A stretch of DNA of 64,000 bases from the NCBI GenBank assembly GCA_034437535.1, contig DAOTTZ010000027.1, positions 1 to 64,000 on the forward strand, read 5' to 3'. Of this stretch, positions 22,922 to 31,821 are shown one piece after another. The notes below the pieces were generated by a model. It had not been told where the DNA came from, made no database searches, and saw only the letters and a list, made by a program, of their open reading frames with translations. Source of the DNA: J038 sp034437535. Its GTDB lineage: Bacteria > Chloroflexota > Anaerolineae > Aggregatilineales > Phototrophicaceae. The stretch's first letter is position 1; each line of letters starts with the position of its first letter. Both the position numbers and the translations under genes were made by a program.

Positions 22922-25249
22922 ATGAGTGACACAATACAGGCTTATTGCATGAAATGCCGCGAAAAGCGGGATATGGTGGAGGCGGAAGCAGTCTTCACCG
23001 CCAACGGCACCCCGGCCACACGCGGCAAATGTAAGGTATGCGGGACAACGCTCTTCCGTATGGGGGAGACCCCGGCCCACGAGGGCCTGGAGCGGCCCGA
23101 AATCACCCGCAAACCCAAAAAGAAGAAGAAAGCGACCAGCAAGCGCAAGTCGAAAAAAGGCAAACGCGCCCCACGCCGTAAAGGCAAGTTGGTCATCGTT
23201 GAATCTCCGGCGAAGGCCCGCACCGTCGGCAATCTGCTCGGCAAAGGGTACACCGTCCGGGCGTCAAAAGGCCATGTGAGGGATCTACTGGTGACGCAAC
23301 TGTCGGTCGATGTGGAAAATGACTTCGAGCCGAAGTACCGCGTGCCGAACAAAAAGCGGGATACGGTCAAAGAGTTGCGCTCCGAAGTGGACAAGGCCGA
23401 GGAGATCATCCTGGCGACCGACCCCGACCGCGAAGGGGAGGCCATCGCCTGGCACTTGATCCACGCCGCCGAAGTGGACGAGGAGCGCGTCAAGCGTGTC
23501 GTATTCCACGAGATCACCAATGAAGCGGTCAGTAGTGCCTTCGGCCACCCGCGCAACATCGATATGGATCTGGTCAACGCGCAACAGGCCCGCCGCATCC
23601 TGGATCGGTTGGTGGGGTATAACATTACCGAATTATTGTGGGATCGCGTGCGGAACCGGCTCTCTGCCGGGCGGGTACAGAGCATCGCGCTCCGTATGGT
23701 GGTAGATCGTGAACGCGAGATCGAAGCATTTAACCCGGTCGAATACTGGTCCATCGAAGCGGAACTAAGTAAGACAGCCGATGATACGACGCCGTTTGTC
23801 GCCAAGCTGGCGAAGATTAACGGTGAAGATTTCGAACTCAACTCAGAAGATGAAGTTCAGCCGCACCTGGACGCGCTGGAAGACGGTGTGTACACGGTCG
23901 ATAACATCAAGCGGGGCACGCGCAAACGCCGCCCTGCCGCGCCCTTTACGACCAGCACACTGCAACAGGAAGCCTCACGCCGGTTTGGGTTCAACGCCAA
24001 CCGCACGATGCGAGCGGCCCAACAACTTTATGAGGGCATCGACATCGGCGACGAAGGCACCGTCGGCTTGATTACTTACATGCGGACGGATAGCACCAAC
24101 GTCAGCGAGCAAGCCCAGAAAGACGCCCGTGAGTACGTCATCGGGCGGTTGGGGGAAGATTACGTGCCGGAAAAGCCGCCACGTTACAAGACGAAATCCA
24201 AGGGTGCCCAGGAAGCGCATGAGGCCATCCGCCCGACGAAGGTCATCCACGAACCCAGCCAGTTACAGCCGTATCTTAAGCGCGACCAGATGAAGTTGTA
24301 CACTCTAATCTGGGAACGCTTTGTCTCCAGCCAGATGTCGAACGCGATTTACAAGACCTTGCGCGTAGAGATCCGCGCCGGGGAGAACGCAGACGATCAA
24401 CCGTATCTGTTTCGCGTCAGCGGGAGCGCGATCAAGTTCAAGGGCTTTATGGCGATCTACGAAGAGACCCGCGACGAGGACGAACAACCCGATGCCGACG
24501 AGGGGCGCATCCTGCCGGAGATGACAAGCGACGAATTGCTGAAACTGCTCCAACTCCTGCCGGAGCAACACTTCACGCAACCGCCACCCCGTTATACCGA
24601 GGCCAGCCTGGTGAAAGCGTTAGAAGAATATGGCATCGGGCGGCCCAGCACCTACGCGCCGACTGTCGCCGTGATCCAGGATCGTGATTACGTCGAAAAA
24701 GATAACAAACGCATGGTGCCGACCGAAACCGGCAAAGTCGTCAACGATCTACTGGTGGAATACTTCCCTGGCATTATGGATTATCAATTTACCGCCCGCA
24801 TGGAAGACGAGCTAGACGAAGTGGCCGAGGGCAAGATCGAATGGCGGCCCATGCTCCACGAGTTCTACGATCCGTTCGAGAAACAACTGAGCAACGCCCG
24901 TGAGAACATGCCCAAAGTCCAGAAGGACGAATACATCGGGCAAAAGTGCCCGGATTGTGAAGATGGTGATCTACTGGTGAAGTATGGCCGCTGGGGCAAG
25001 TTCATCGGGTGTTCGAATTACCCGGATTGCAAACACACCGAGCCATACCTGGAATACACCGGGGTCACCTGCCCGGAATGTGGTGAAGAACACGGCGGCG
25101 AATTGGTCGTCCGCAAGACGCGCAAAGGCCGCACATTCTTCGGTTGTTCCCGCTACCCGGAATGCGAGTATTCGACGTGGAAGCTCCCGAAAAAAGATGA
25201 CCGTGACGACGAGACAGAAGAAGAGGCGATCACCAGCGAAGCCAGTTAA
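22922..25249 (+). CDS. topA: DNA topoisomerase I with N-terminal DUF5679-like zinc ribbon
   Basis: Relaxes negative supercoils. The 775-residue protein begins with a ~48-residue zinc-ribbon module (Cys9, Cys12, Cys37, Cys40; YCMKC and CKVCG) resembling DUF5679, then a Lys/Arg-rich linker (62-89). The standard type IA core follows: TOPRIM with Glu94, the DPDREGE acidic triad (Asp167, Asp169, Glu171), and the active-site Tyr386 in GLITYMRTDS. Two C-terminal zinc-finger repeats (CPDC...CSNYPDC and CPEC...CSRYPEC) end the protein. The N-terminal module is not part of most TopA proteins. ATG at 22922. A terminator follows. Confidence 0.95.
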   Translation: MSDTIQAYCMKCREKRDMVEAEAVFTANGTPATRGKCKVCGTTLFRMGETPAHEGLERPEITRKPKKKKKATSKRKSKKGKRAPRRKGKLVIVESPAKARTVGNLLGKGYTVRASKGHVRDLLVTQLSVDVENDFEPKYRVPNKKRDTVKELRSEVDKAEEIILATDPDREGEAIAWHLIHAAEVDEERVKRVVFHEITNEAVSSAFGHPRNIDMDLVNAQQARRILDRLVGYNITELLWDRVRNRLSAGRVQSIALRMVVDREREIEAFNPVEYWSIEAELSKTADDTTPFVAKLAKINGEDFELNSEDEVQPHLDALEDGVYTVDNIKRGTRKRRPAAPFTTSTLQQEASRRFGFNANRTMRAAQQLYEGIDIGDEGTVGLITYMRTDSTNVSEQAQKDAREYVIGRLGEDYVPEKPPRYKTKSKGAQEAHEAIRPTKVIHEPSQLQPYLKRDQMKLYTLIWERFVSSQMSNAIYKTLRVEIRAGENADDQPYLFRVSGSAIKFKGFMAIYEETRDEDEQPDADEGRILPEMTSDELLKLLQLLPEQHFTQPPPRYTEASLVKALEEYGIGRPSTYAPTVAVIQDRDYVEKDNKRMVPTETGKVVNDLLVEYFPGIMDYQFTARMEDELDEVAEGKIEWRPMLHEFYDPFEKQLSNARENMPKVQKDEYIGQKCPDCEDGDLLVKYGRWGKFIGCSNYPDCKHTEPYLEYTGVTCPECGEEHGGELVVRKTRKGRTFFGCSRYPECEYSTWKLPKKDDRDDETEEEAITSEAS

Positions 25250-25257
25250 CCCGATAG

Positions 25258-25285
25258 ATGGGGGGGGAAATTCCTCCCATTTTTT
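25258..25285 (+). terminator. Rho-independent terminator after topA
   Basis: Stem built from ATGGGGGG and the later CCTCCCAT around AAATT, followed by six T. It isolates topA from the promoter at 25305. Confidence 0.8.
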
Positions 25286-25304
25286 CATTTTGGGCAAGGT
25301 TTTT

Positions 25305-25333
25305 TTGACGTTTGCTTAACTTGGCTGTAGACT
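25305..25333 (+). promoter_or_regulatory. Sigma-70-type promoter for the 25383 gene
   Basis: TTGACG (25305-25310), exactly 17 bases, then TAGACT (25328-25333); start codon 50 bases downstream. The -35 follows a run of seven T. Confidence 0.65.
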
Positions 25334-25382
25334 ATGTGGGTGAATATTAGTTTCATCTGTGTGTCAGGAAAGGCGATACCCG

Positions 25383-26948
25383 ATGGCAGACGACATCCTG
25401 AATAATGACGAGGCCGCCAGCGATGGCAAGAAAAAACGGCGGTTATTTGGCCGGGGACAAAACAAAAAGAAAGAAGAAAAAACGCCACAAGCACCGCCGC
25501 CCCCTGGTGATGATGACGACAAAGGCGGCACGTCGCTAAGAGAGCGCATCGAAGACCTGTGGAACGCGGCAAAGATCGTACTGATCCCACAATTGCCATC
25601 CACCCGCGTGATGATGTTTATGCTATTGGCATTTGTAGCCGGCTTATTGTGGGCCTACAATGTAGACCCGGTACGGTTTTACGACGGTGCCCCGCACCAG
25701 ATGCGCGAAGAATTTCAGGATCAATACGTGATCGGGGTAGCCGCTAGCCGGTTGGCCCGCATCTATGACGAAGAAGGGGTTGCCAGCCTGTTAGAGCGCG
25801 TCGATGACCCATCACAACGCATCGAACGGTTGAAAGAACGGGGTGAGCAGACCGAAGCCGCGCTGGAAGAAATTGATGATGTCGCGGCCAACATATCCGG
25901 GCAGAATGCCCCCTCTAGCGGGAGTATATTGAACACCCTCATCTCCGCAGTCCTGGCGATTGGCTTGTTTGTCGTCATCGCGTGGGTTGTGGCAATCGTC
26001 TGGGGCTTGCTCATCGGCGGTTATGTAGAACGCGCCTGGGAGGCGATCCGCCCGAAATCGGACGAAGAAAAAGCCGAAATCGAACGGCGCAAGAAAGAAC
26101 TGGAAAACCGGCGCAAGGCGACCGCCCTCGAAAAGCAAATGCAGGAAGAAGCCGCCGCCGAAGCCACCAGTGATTTAGGTGCGCCCCTGATGAACAAGCC
26201 GTCGATTTACTTCAAAGGCCGCAATTACGACGACTCATTTGCCATTGAAGACGCCGACGACATGTTCCTGGGTGAGACCGGAGCCACCAAAGCCAAGACA
26301 TTGGGCGATGCTCAAGAGTTGGCGGCGGTCGAAGTCTGGCTGTTTGACAAAGACGACTTTGTGAAGACCTTTACCAAAGTCTTTGTCTCCGAACATGGTT
26401 ATAACGACCCGGTCATTATGTCCTCGTTGGAAGAGCGTGTCGATGATCGTGATGACATTGTCATACTCAAGCCGGGCACAGAGCATACGCTGGAAAGCGA
26501 AAACTTGATCGTCAAGGCGAAGGTGGTCGATGCGCAACCCGGCACCAATGCAGAGTTACCGGCCAACAGTCACTTTGAGAGCCTCACAATCCAGATGAAA
26601 GCCTATGAAAAGGCCGATACCCCGGCCCCAGCGACAGCAGGCGGTGCAACTGGCGCGGCCACGGCGGGCGGAGCCACCTTGCCCGATGTCTCGTCTTACG
26701 AGATCGGCCCGCCGCCAGAGATGCCGTCATCCAGCGGCCAGCGTGACCTGAGTGAGTACGAGATCGGCCCGCCGCCGGAGATGCCGTCATCCAGCGGTAA
26801 GCGTGACTTGAGCGAATATGAGATCGGCCCGCCGCCGGAAGGCGTCCAGCCAACGACTCCACCACCGCCCTTGCCGCAATTCGGTGATGATGACGAGGAC
26901 GAAGATCCCTTCGGCGGAACTGGCGACTTCACACCTATCGGGCGATAG
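25383..26948 (+). CDS. Two-TM membrane protein with 20-residue C-terminal repeats (unknown function)
   Basis: 521 residues, not recognised. Order: Lys-rich, then Pro/Asp-rich cytosolic N-terminus; a membrane segment (about 76-94); an outer helical region; a second, longer membrane segment (about 180-212); a coiled-coil-like charged stretch (EEKAEIERRKKELENRR); and a folded domain (about 260-400) that starts near PSIYFKGRNYDDSF. Then comes a Gly/Ala-rich stretch, and two and a half copies of a repeat around EYEIGPPPEMPSSSG. The C-terminal part should be cytosolic. The ATG at 25383 (AGGAAAGG upstream) is preferred to a start eight codons earlier. It has its own promoter and a strong terminator, so it is a single-gene unit. 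Confidence 0.7.
   Translation: MADDILNNDEAASDGKKKRRLFGRGQNKKKEEKTPQAPPPPGDDDDKGGTSLRERIEDLWNAAKIVLIPQLPSTRVMMFMLLAFVAGLLWAYNVDPVRFYDGAPHQMREEFQDQYVIGVAASRLARIYDEEGVASLLERVDDPSQRIERLKERGEQTEAALEEIDDVAANISGQNAPSSGSILNTLISAVLAIGLFVVIAWVVAIVWGLLIGGYVERAWEAIRPKSDEEKAEIERRKKELENRRKATALEKQMQEEAAAEATSDLGAPLMNKPSIYFKGRNYDDSFAIEDADDMFLGETGATKAKTLGDAQELAAVEVWLFDKDDFVKTFTKVFVSEHGYNDPVIMSSLEERVDDRDDIVILKPGTEHTLESENLIVKAKVVDAQPGTNAELPANSHFESLTIQMKAYEKADTPAPATAGGATGAATAGGATLPDVSSYEIGPPPEMPSSSGQRDLSEYEIGPPPEMPSSSGKRDLSEYEIGPPPEGVQPTTPPPPLPQFGDDDEDEDPFGGTGDFTPIGR
26697..26840 (+). repeat. In-frame 60-bp tandem repeat (2.4 copies)
   Basis: Period exactly 60 bases: copies at 26697-26756 and 26757-26816 and a partial copy 26817-26840. 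They encode YEIGPPPEMPSSSG followed by QRDLSE or KRDLSE. Copies differ by only a few mostly silent changes, suggesting recent expansion. Located at the C-terminal end of the 25383 gene. Confidence 0.9.
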
Positions 26949-26970
26949 ACCGCCCTCAGCCATATCATAA

Positions 26971-27001
26971 AAACAGGCGATCTGTGACAGATCGCCTGTT
27001 T
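26971..27001. terminator. Bidirectional terminator between convergent genes
   Basis: A perfect 15-base inverted repeat (AAACAGGCGATCTGT and its complement) around one base, ending in T-runs on both strands. It serves the 25383 gene on the plus strand and greA on the minus strand. Confidence 0.85.
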
Positions 27002-27022
27002 GATTCTTGATAGTGAAACCGT

Positions 27023-27490
27023 CTATTGGATCTTGCGGACTTTTAAGACGATTTTACCACCGGGGGTGTTCACCTTCACCTTATCGCCCTTCTTGCGCCC
27101 GATGAGGGCTTTCCCAATCGGGCTTTCGTGTGAGATGCGTCCTTCGCGCGGGTTGGCTTCCGCCGCACCGACGATCATATATGTCTCGTCTTCGTCGATG
27201 CCATCTTCACGGATCGTCACCTCTGAGCCGATCCGCACGACATCACTCGAACCGTCGGTTTCGATGACGGTCGCACTGCGCAGGATGTTCTCGATATACA
27301 AGATGCGACCTTCTGCAAAGGATTTCTGCTCGCGTGTGTCGTGATAATCCGCGTTTTCTTTGAGGTCGCCTTGTGCAACCGCCTCCTTGAGTTTTTGCGC
27401 CAGTTCTGGAATGCGCTTGGTGCGAAGTTCTTCTAATTCGCGTTCAAGGTCTGCTTTTCCTTCCGGGGTGATATAGACGGGTTCAGACAT
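27023..27490 (-). CDS. greA: Transcription elongation factor GreA
   Basis: Rescues backtracked RNA polymerase by stimulating transcript cleavage. 155 residues: an N-terminal coiled coil starting YITPEGKADLERELEELRTKRIPE with the acidic tip region DLKENADYH, and a C-terminal FKBP-like domain (VRIGSEVTIREDG, YMIVGAAEANPREGRISHESPIGKALIGRKKGDKV). AGAGGA precedes the ATG. It is convergent with the 25383 gene across a shared terminator. Confidence 0.95.
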   Translation of the reverse strand: MSEPVYITPEGKADLERELEELRTKRIPELAQKLKEAVAQGDLKENADYHDTREQKSFAEGRILYIENILRSATVIETDGSSDVVRIGSEVTIREDGIDEDETYMIVGAAEANPREGRISHESPIGKALIGRKKGDKVKVNTPGGKIVLKVRKIQ

Positions 27491-27547
27491 AACGTTATCC
27501 TCTTAGCTTTCTTTGAAATCTGTCAGAAGGGGCAAAATCGCCGCTTC

Positions 27548-28390
27548 TCATTCGTTTTCCGGTTGCGGTTGGCGTTGAGCAGAGGCCAGATGGTTGACAT
27601 TCTGGCGGTGCAACGTCTCTACCGCGCCGTTGAGCAAGACCCGGCTTTTGCCACAGGCTTCAATGTCGATGGCGTCCAGGGCCGCTGATGGTGTATCACT
27701 TGCCAGCGCATTGTGTACCGCTTGCTTTAATTCTACCAGATAATGAATATCGCTTTGTATCTTCTCCGGCACCTCCCCGCGCAGGATGATCTCACCGTAA
27801 CCGGGGATGATGCTTTCGTAAGTCTGCCCGGCGAAGGCTTGAAGCGTCGTGAGCAGGGCTTGATAATCGCCATCGACGAAATACGGCACCGGCATGAACG
27901 TATCTGCACCGATTAAAACCTGATCTTGCTTGACCAGACACACAATTGAATCCGGCGTATGGCCGGGTGTGGCCCACAGCAAAAAGGTCTTATCCCCCAC
28001 GTCGAGCATCAACGTGTCGTCAAAGGTGGTCTCCGGCAGGACGATCTCGATGGGTTCGAAAACAGCATTTTCCGCTTTTGCCTGACGGAGCGCGGGCTGG
28101 CCGGATGACTCGAGCAATCCGGGGCACAAGCGATGACCGATCACCATCGCCTGCGGGAAGAAGCAGGTTCCGTTGGTGTGGTCGGCATGATAATGCGTGT
28201 TGATGACATGCGTCACGGTCGTCTTCAAGCGTTCTTCTACAAAGCGGCGTATGTAATCTGTCTCACGCGGTTCTACCCCGGTGCCGATCAAAACGGCCCC
28301 GGCAGATGTCCGCACTAAACTGGCGTTGACCTGACCGTAAAGGTCGCTGGTGAAAAGAAAAATGTCGTCTGTCACACGTTCGCGGCGCAT
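27548..28390 (-). CDS. Metallo-beta-lactamase-fold hydrolase
   Basis: 280 residues from the ATG at 28390, which has GGTGGG just upstream; a GTG three codons earlier (28399) is possible. The metal motif THYHADH is at about 66-72 (His66, His68, Asp70, His71), followed by LLWATPGHTPDSI (third-site His), VLIGADTF (bridging Asp) and a late YGEIILRGE strand. It belongs to the broad family that includes subclass B1-like and quinoprotein-associated hydrolases. No signal peptide, so cytosolic. The substrate is unknown. It is divergent from the SBP-like gene at 28473. Confidence 0.82.
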   Translation of the reverse strand: MRRERVTDDIFLFTSDLYGQVNASLVRTSAGAVLIGTGVEPRETDYIRRFVEERLKTTVTHVINTHYHADHTNGTCFFPQAMVIGHRLCPGLLESSGQPALRQAKAENAVFEPIEIVLPETTFDDTLMLDVGDKTFLLWATPGHTPDSIVCLVKQDQVLIGADTFMPVPYFVDGDYQALLTTLQAFAGQTYESIIPGYGEIILRGEVPEKIQSDIHYLVELKQAVHNALASDTPSAALDAIDIEACGKSRVLLNGAVETLHRQNVNHLASAQRQPQPENE

Positions 28391-28472
28391 TTTACCCACC
28401 GATTGCTCTACTTTTGTCGATTTACCAGTATATTAAGAGGAGAAATGGAATTCAAGAGAACGGAGAGAATCA

Positions 28473-30611
28473 ATGCGATACCGTCTTATCATCCCCCTAC
28501 TTGCGCTGGTCGCGCTGGTTGGCTTTGGGGTCGCCACCGCTCAGGACGCTCAACCTGTATTTCGTATCGGCGTGCTAGATTCACCGCGTGGATCGCTCAG
28601 CACCGGGGCGGCCCTGGCCGTCCGCCAGATCAACCAGGCCGGCGGAGCCATCGGCGCGGAGGGAACGCGCTTCCGGTTGGAACTGGTGAATGCGTTCCCC
28701 GCCGCTGATGAAGACCTGGGCGACGCGATTGACCGCTTGAGAGAAGCCGAAGTGATCGCGGTGCTTGGGCCTACCACCACCGCCGATGTCCTCACGTATA
28801 CCCCGCAATTGACCGCGCTTGGCGTGCCCGTGTTGACACCGGCCATCGGGGATACCGTCATCGCCAGCGATGCGTCGAGCTTACTGTTTCGCATCCGGGC
28901 GGCGGAGCGACTCCAGGGGAGTGCGTTAGCGTCTCTGCTGGTTAACGATCTCAACGTCAGCACCGTGACCACCGTCCAGCTTGACGCCGACAGCACCGGT
29001 CCCCGTGTCGGATTTTCAACCGCGCTCAATGACCTGGCTGGCTCCCCGGAAGAAACCAGCCGCTTGCTGGAAGGCAATGTGCGTGATTTCGCGTTAGATG
29101 TCGCCACCGATCAACCGTCGGTCGTGGTCGGCTTTGGTGAGCCAGCCACCACAGCGGAATTTTATAACGCGCTACGCGATGCCGGTTGGGTCGGGGTCTT
29201 CGCCACGCCGCAGGCCAGTGAGCCAGCCTTCCGTGATGCGGTCGCGCTGGATCGTCTGCTAGGTGTCATCGGCACGACCACCTGGCCGGTGACTGCCGTC
29301 GATGATCGAAGCGTCCGGTTCGTCTCCAATTACGTCCAGACCACCGGCCAAGCCCCGGATGCCATCGCCGCCGCCAGTTACGACGCGGTGAGCCTCATCG
29401 CCCGCGCCATCGGCCAGGCTGGCACCCTGCGCGATAACCTGATCGCACTCCGGGATGTGGAGGGCATCCAGGGGATTCTCAACACACCGGATCTGCCGCC
29501 GCGTGAGTTGAGCGAAAATGTGGCCGTCGTGCAATTAAACGCGATCGGCGGGCCGGATACTGTGGCCCGGTACACATCAACGGTGCGCCGGCCATCTGAC
29601 CAACCAGCCCAGATCGGCGGGACGCCCCAACCCTCCCCCACCGCGACACCCGACGGCGTTTTTATCACCATCGAATCCGCCCGGCAGAACGTCCGCACCG
29701 GCCCTGGCACCGAATACAGCGTCATCGGCCAGCTCTCCCAGGGGGAGACCGTGCGCGTGGTCGGCGCGAATGCCGATTTCTCGTGGGTGGTGATCGAATT
29801 CCGCAGTCAGCAAGGGTGGTTGTTCACCAATATCGCTGATGTATTCGGGGAGCGCAACAGCCTGCCGCTGGTTGCCATCCCGCCCACACCGACACCACCA
29901 CCGGCAACGGCGACCCTCACACCGCCCCCGGTAGCTGATGTGGTGATCGTCGCCGCCAGCCCGCCCAACCTCACGCTCAACGCGACGACGAACGTGAACG
30001 TCACCGTGCGGAACGCAGGCGCGGCCCCCACCGGGCCATTCGCCATCGCCGCTTCCTTCCCGCCGGATCAATTTTACTCGTCGGCCAGCATCGCCGGGTT
30101 GGCCCCCGGCCAGGAGACAACCGCCATCCTGCCGGTGACGCTTACCGGCGCGACCGGCAACTTTAACGTTATCATCGTGGCCGATCTCAACGACCAGGTG
30201 GCGGAAGGGCCAGCAGGCGAAGCCAACAACGACGACTTCACGCTGAATTACAGGTTAGACCGGCAGGCGATCTTGATTAACAGTACATCGCTATCAATTG
30301 GCAACGCCATCGACCTGGAAGGGGCCAACCCACCGATCAATGACCTGACGTTTACCGCCAGTGGGCTGGAATGCACCAACGCCCGCTCTTGCATTGGCAC
30401 ACTCAGCCCGACGTTGACGTTTGACACCGCGACTTACGACGCGATCAGCGCGAGCAACGGCATCAACCAGACCAGCATCGCCGCCGGGAGCATCACGCCG
30501 GGTATGGTGTTCGGAATCATCACGGAAGAAGGCCGGCGGGCCGTCGCACGGGTGGATGCTTACCAGGCCGGCAATTTCATCAACATGACCTGGCGCGTCT
30601 ACGGGCCTTAG
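28473..30611 (+). CDS. Secreted substrate-binding-like protein fused to SH3 and CARDB domains
   Basis: 712 residues: signal peptide (about 1-24, ending VATAQ), a type I periplasmic-binding fold like branched-chain amino-acid receptors (about 27-375; FRIGVLDSPRGSLSTGAALAVRQIN), a Pro/Thr linker and an SH3_3 domain (about 390-455; NVRTGPGTEYSVIGQLSQGETV...QQGWLFTNI). Another Pro-rich linker, a CARDB-type beta domain (about 485-590; TNVNVTVRNAGAAP) and a C-terminal ~110-residue domain follow. No ABC permease or ATPase gene is near, so it may act as an envelope sensor or binding protein rather than a transporter receptor. GGAGAG precedes the ATG. Its stop overlaps that of the convergent M23 gene. 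Confidence 0.8.
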   Translation: MRYRLIIPLLALVALVGFGVATAQDAQPVFRIGVLDSPRGSLSTGAALAVRQINQAGGAIGAEGTRFRLELVNAFPAADEDLGDAIDRLREAEVIAVLGPTTTADVLTYTPQLTALGVPVLTPAIGDTVIASDASSLLFRIRAAERLQGSALASLLVNDLNVSTVTTVQLDADSTGPRVGFSTALNDLAGSPEETSRLLEGNVRDFALDVATDQPSVVVGFGEPATTAEFYNALRDAGWVGVFATPQASEPAFRDAVALDRLLGVIGTTTWPVTAVDDRSVRFVSNYVQTTGQAPDAIAAASYDAVSLIARAIGQAGTLRDNLIALRDVEGIQGILNTPDLPPRELSENVAVVQLNAIGGPDTVARYTSTVRRPSDQPAQIGGTPQPSPTATPDGVFITIESARQNVRTGPGTEYSVIGQLSQGETVRVVGANADFSWVVIEFRSQQGWLFTNIADVFGERNSLPLVAIPPTPTPPPATATLTPPPVADVVIVAASPPNLTLNATTNVNVTVRNAGAAPTGPFAIAASFPPDQFYSSASIAGLAPGQETTAILPVTLTGATGNFNVIIVADLNDQVAEGPAGEANNDDFTLNYRLDRQAILINSTSLSIGNAIDLEGANPPINDLTFTASGLECTNARSCIGTLSPTLTFDTATYDAISASNGINQTSIAAGSITPGMVFGIITEEGRRAVARVDAYQAGNFINMTWRVYGP

Positions 30612-31816
30612 CCGAAGTTCTGCGCTGTGGGGGATGGCTCCGGCGTGTAATCCGGCGGGAACGGCGTCGCGGTATCGGTTGGGATCGGCGTTACCGTCGG
30701 ATACGGTTCGAAGTCATCCACACTTTGTGTGTTCATATCCGGGTAGAATTGCAACCCGGACGGAATCTCGATCTCCAGGTAAGTGGCGTTGGCCGGGTCG
30801 AGTGTCACTGCTTCACGGAAGACGGTCGAGCCGTAAACCGTGCTGATGACGATCTGATAATCACCGGGGCGGATGTCGCCCCGTGTGAAGTTTTCATCCC
30901 ATAAGCGGCTGGGTTGGGCTGGGCCATCGCCATAAGAATACGTCTCGTAGACTGTTCGCCCGGCCCGTTGGAGCAAGATCGGCACTTCCGGCACCAGGTC
31001 GCCGCGCTCATCGAAGACACGCCCCACCAGCATCGCGGTCTCCTCTTGCGGGATCAAGTATAGATCCGGGTTGCGGGTGGACTGGAAGAAGTCGTAAGGA
31101 TCACCGATGCGGATTTCGAAGTGCAGGTGCGAGCCAATGGCGATGCCGGTCGCGCCGACACGCCCGATCTGCTCCCCCTGCTGGACGACCTGGCCGGTCG
31201 TCACCATCACATCTTCCAGGTGGCCGTATAACGTGTACAACGTATCCCCTTCCGGCGAACGATACCCATGATCGATAATCACCAGATTGCCGTAATAATC
31301 ATTTTGCGGGCCGAATAATTCGTCCTGGTCATCACCAGCATAGAACACTGTGCCCTGTTCTGCCGCCAGCACCGGCGTAAAACGCGGGTTGAAGAACTCT
31401 ACGCCGCTATGCACCTGGAACGCGCCGCGTTGCGTCCCGCCGTAAGGATAGGTGCGGTCAATCACCAGCGCACTCGCGTTTTCCGGCACCGGGCGGCCCA
31501 ACATATAATGATCCACGAACGGTTCCGGGGTGGGTGTCGCGGATGGCGTGAAGGTGGCGGTGGGGGTCGCTGTATTGGAAGGCGTCGGCGTGACGGTCGG
31601 TGTGCTGGTCGCGGTCGCGGTGGGGGTGGCGGTCGGCGTCGGGCTGGCAGATGGCGTCGGTGTGAACAACGGCGTCACCGGGAGTGGTGTGCGCGTGGGC
31701 GTAAATAGCGGCGTCTGGCCGACCTGTGCCCGCGTGACCGGTGCCCCCACACCAACCTGGAGCATAGCGACAGCGGCCAGCAAACTTACCGTCATCAAAA
31801 GTATCAATCGCTTCAC
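30608..31816 (-). CDS. Secreted M23-family (LytM-like) metallopeptidase
   Basis: 402 residues: signal peptide (about 1-30), a long Thr/Pro-rich stretch (about 36-98, mostly alternating TPTPTAT units), then an M23 domain (about 125-245) and a C-terminal beta domain. Metal and catalytic residues by LytM alignment: His136 and Glu140 (the second ligand is normally Asp), His199 in TLYGHL, and His230/His232 in SHLHFE. Likely cleaves peptidoglycan cross-links or peptides outside the membrane; the Asp-to-Glu change could alter zinc affinity, although HxGVEF forms seem common in Chloroflexi relatives (recollection, not checked). The start is a GTG five bases after the ftcD stop, suggesting coupled translation. 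Confidence 0.85.
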   Translation of the reverse strand: MKRLILLMTVSLLAAVAMLQVGVGAPVTRAQVGQTPLFTPTRTPLPVTPLFTPTPSASPTPTATPTATATSTPTVTPTPSNTATPTATFTPSATPTPEPFVDHYMLGRPVPENASALVIDRTYPYGGTQRGAFQVHSGVEFFNPRFTPVLAAEQGTVFYAGDDQDELFGPQNDYYGNLVIIDHGYRSPEGDTLYTLYGHLEDVMVTTGQVVQQGEQIGRVGATGIAIGSHLHFEIRIGDPYDFFQSTRNPDLYLIPQEETAMLVGRVFDERGDLVPEVPILLQRAGRTVYETYSYGDGPAQPSRLWDENFTRGDIRPGDYQIVISTVYGSTVFREAVTLDPANATYLEIEIPSGLQFYPDMNTQSVDDFEPYPTVTPIPTDTATPFPPDYTPEPSPTAQNFG

Positions 31817-31821
31817 AGATT

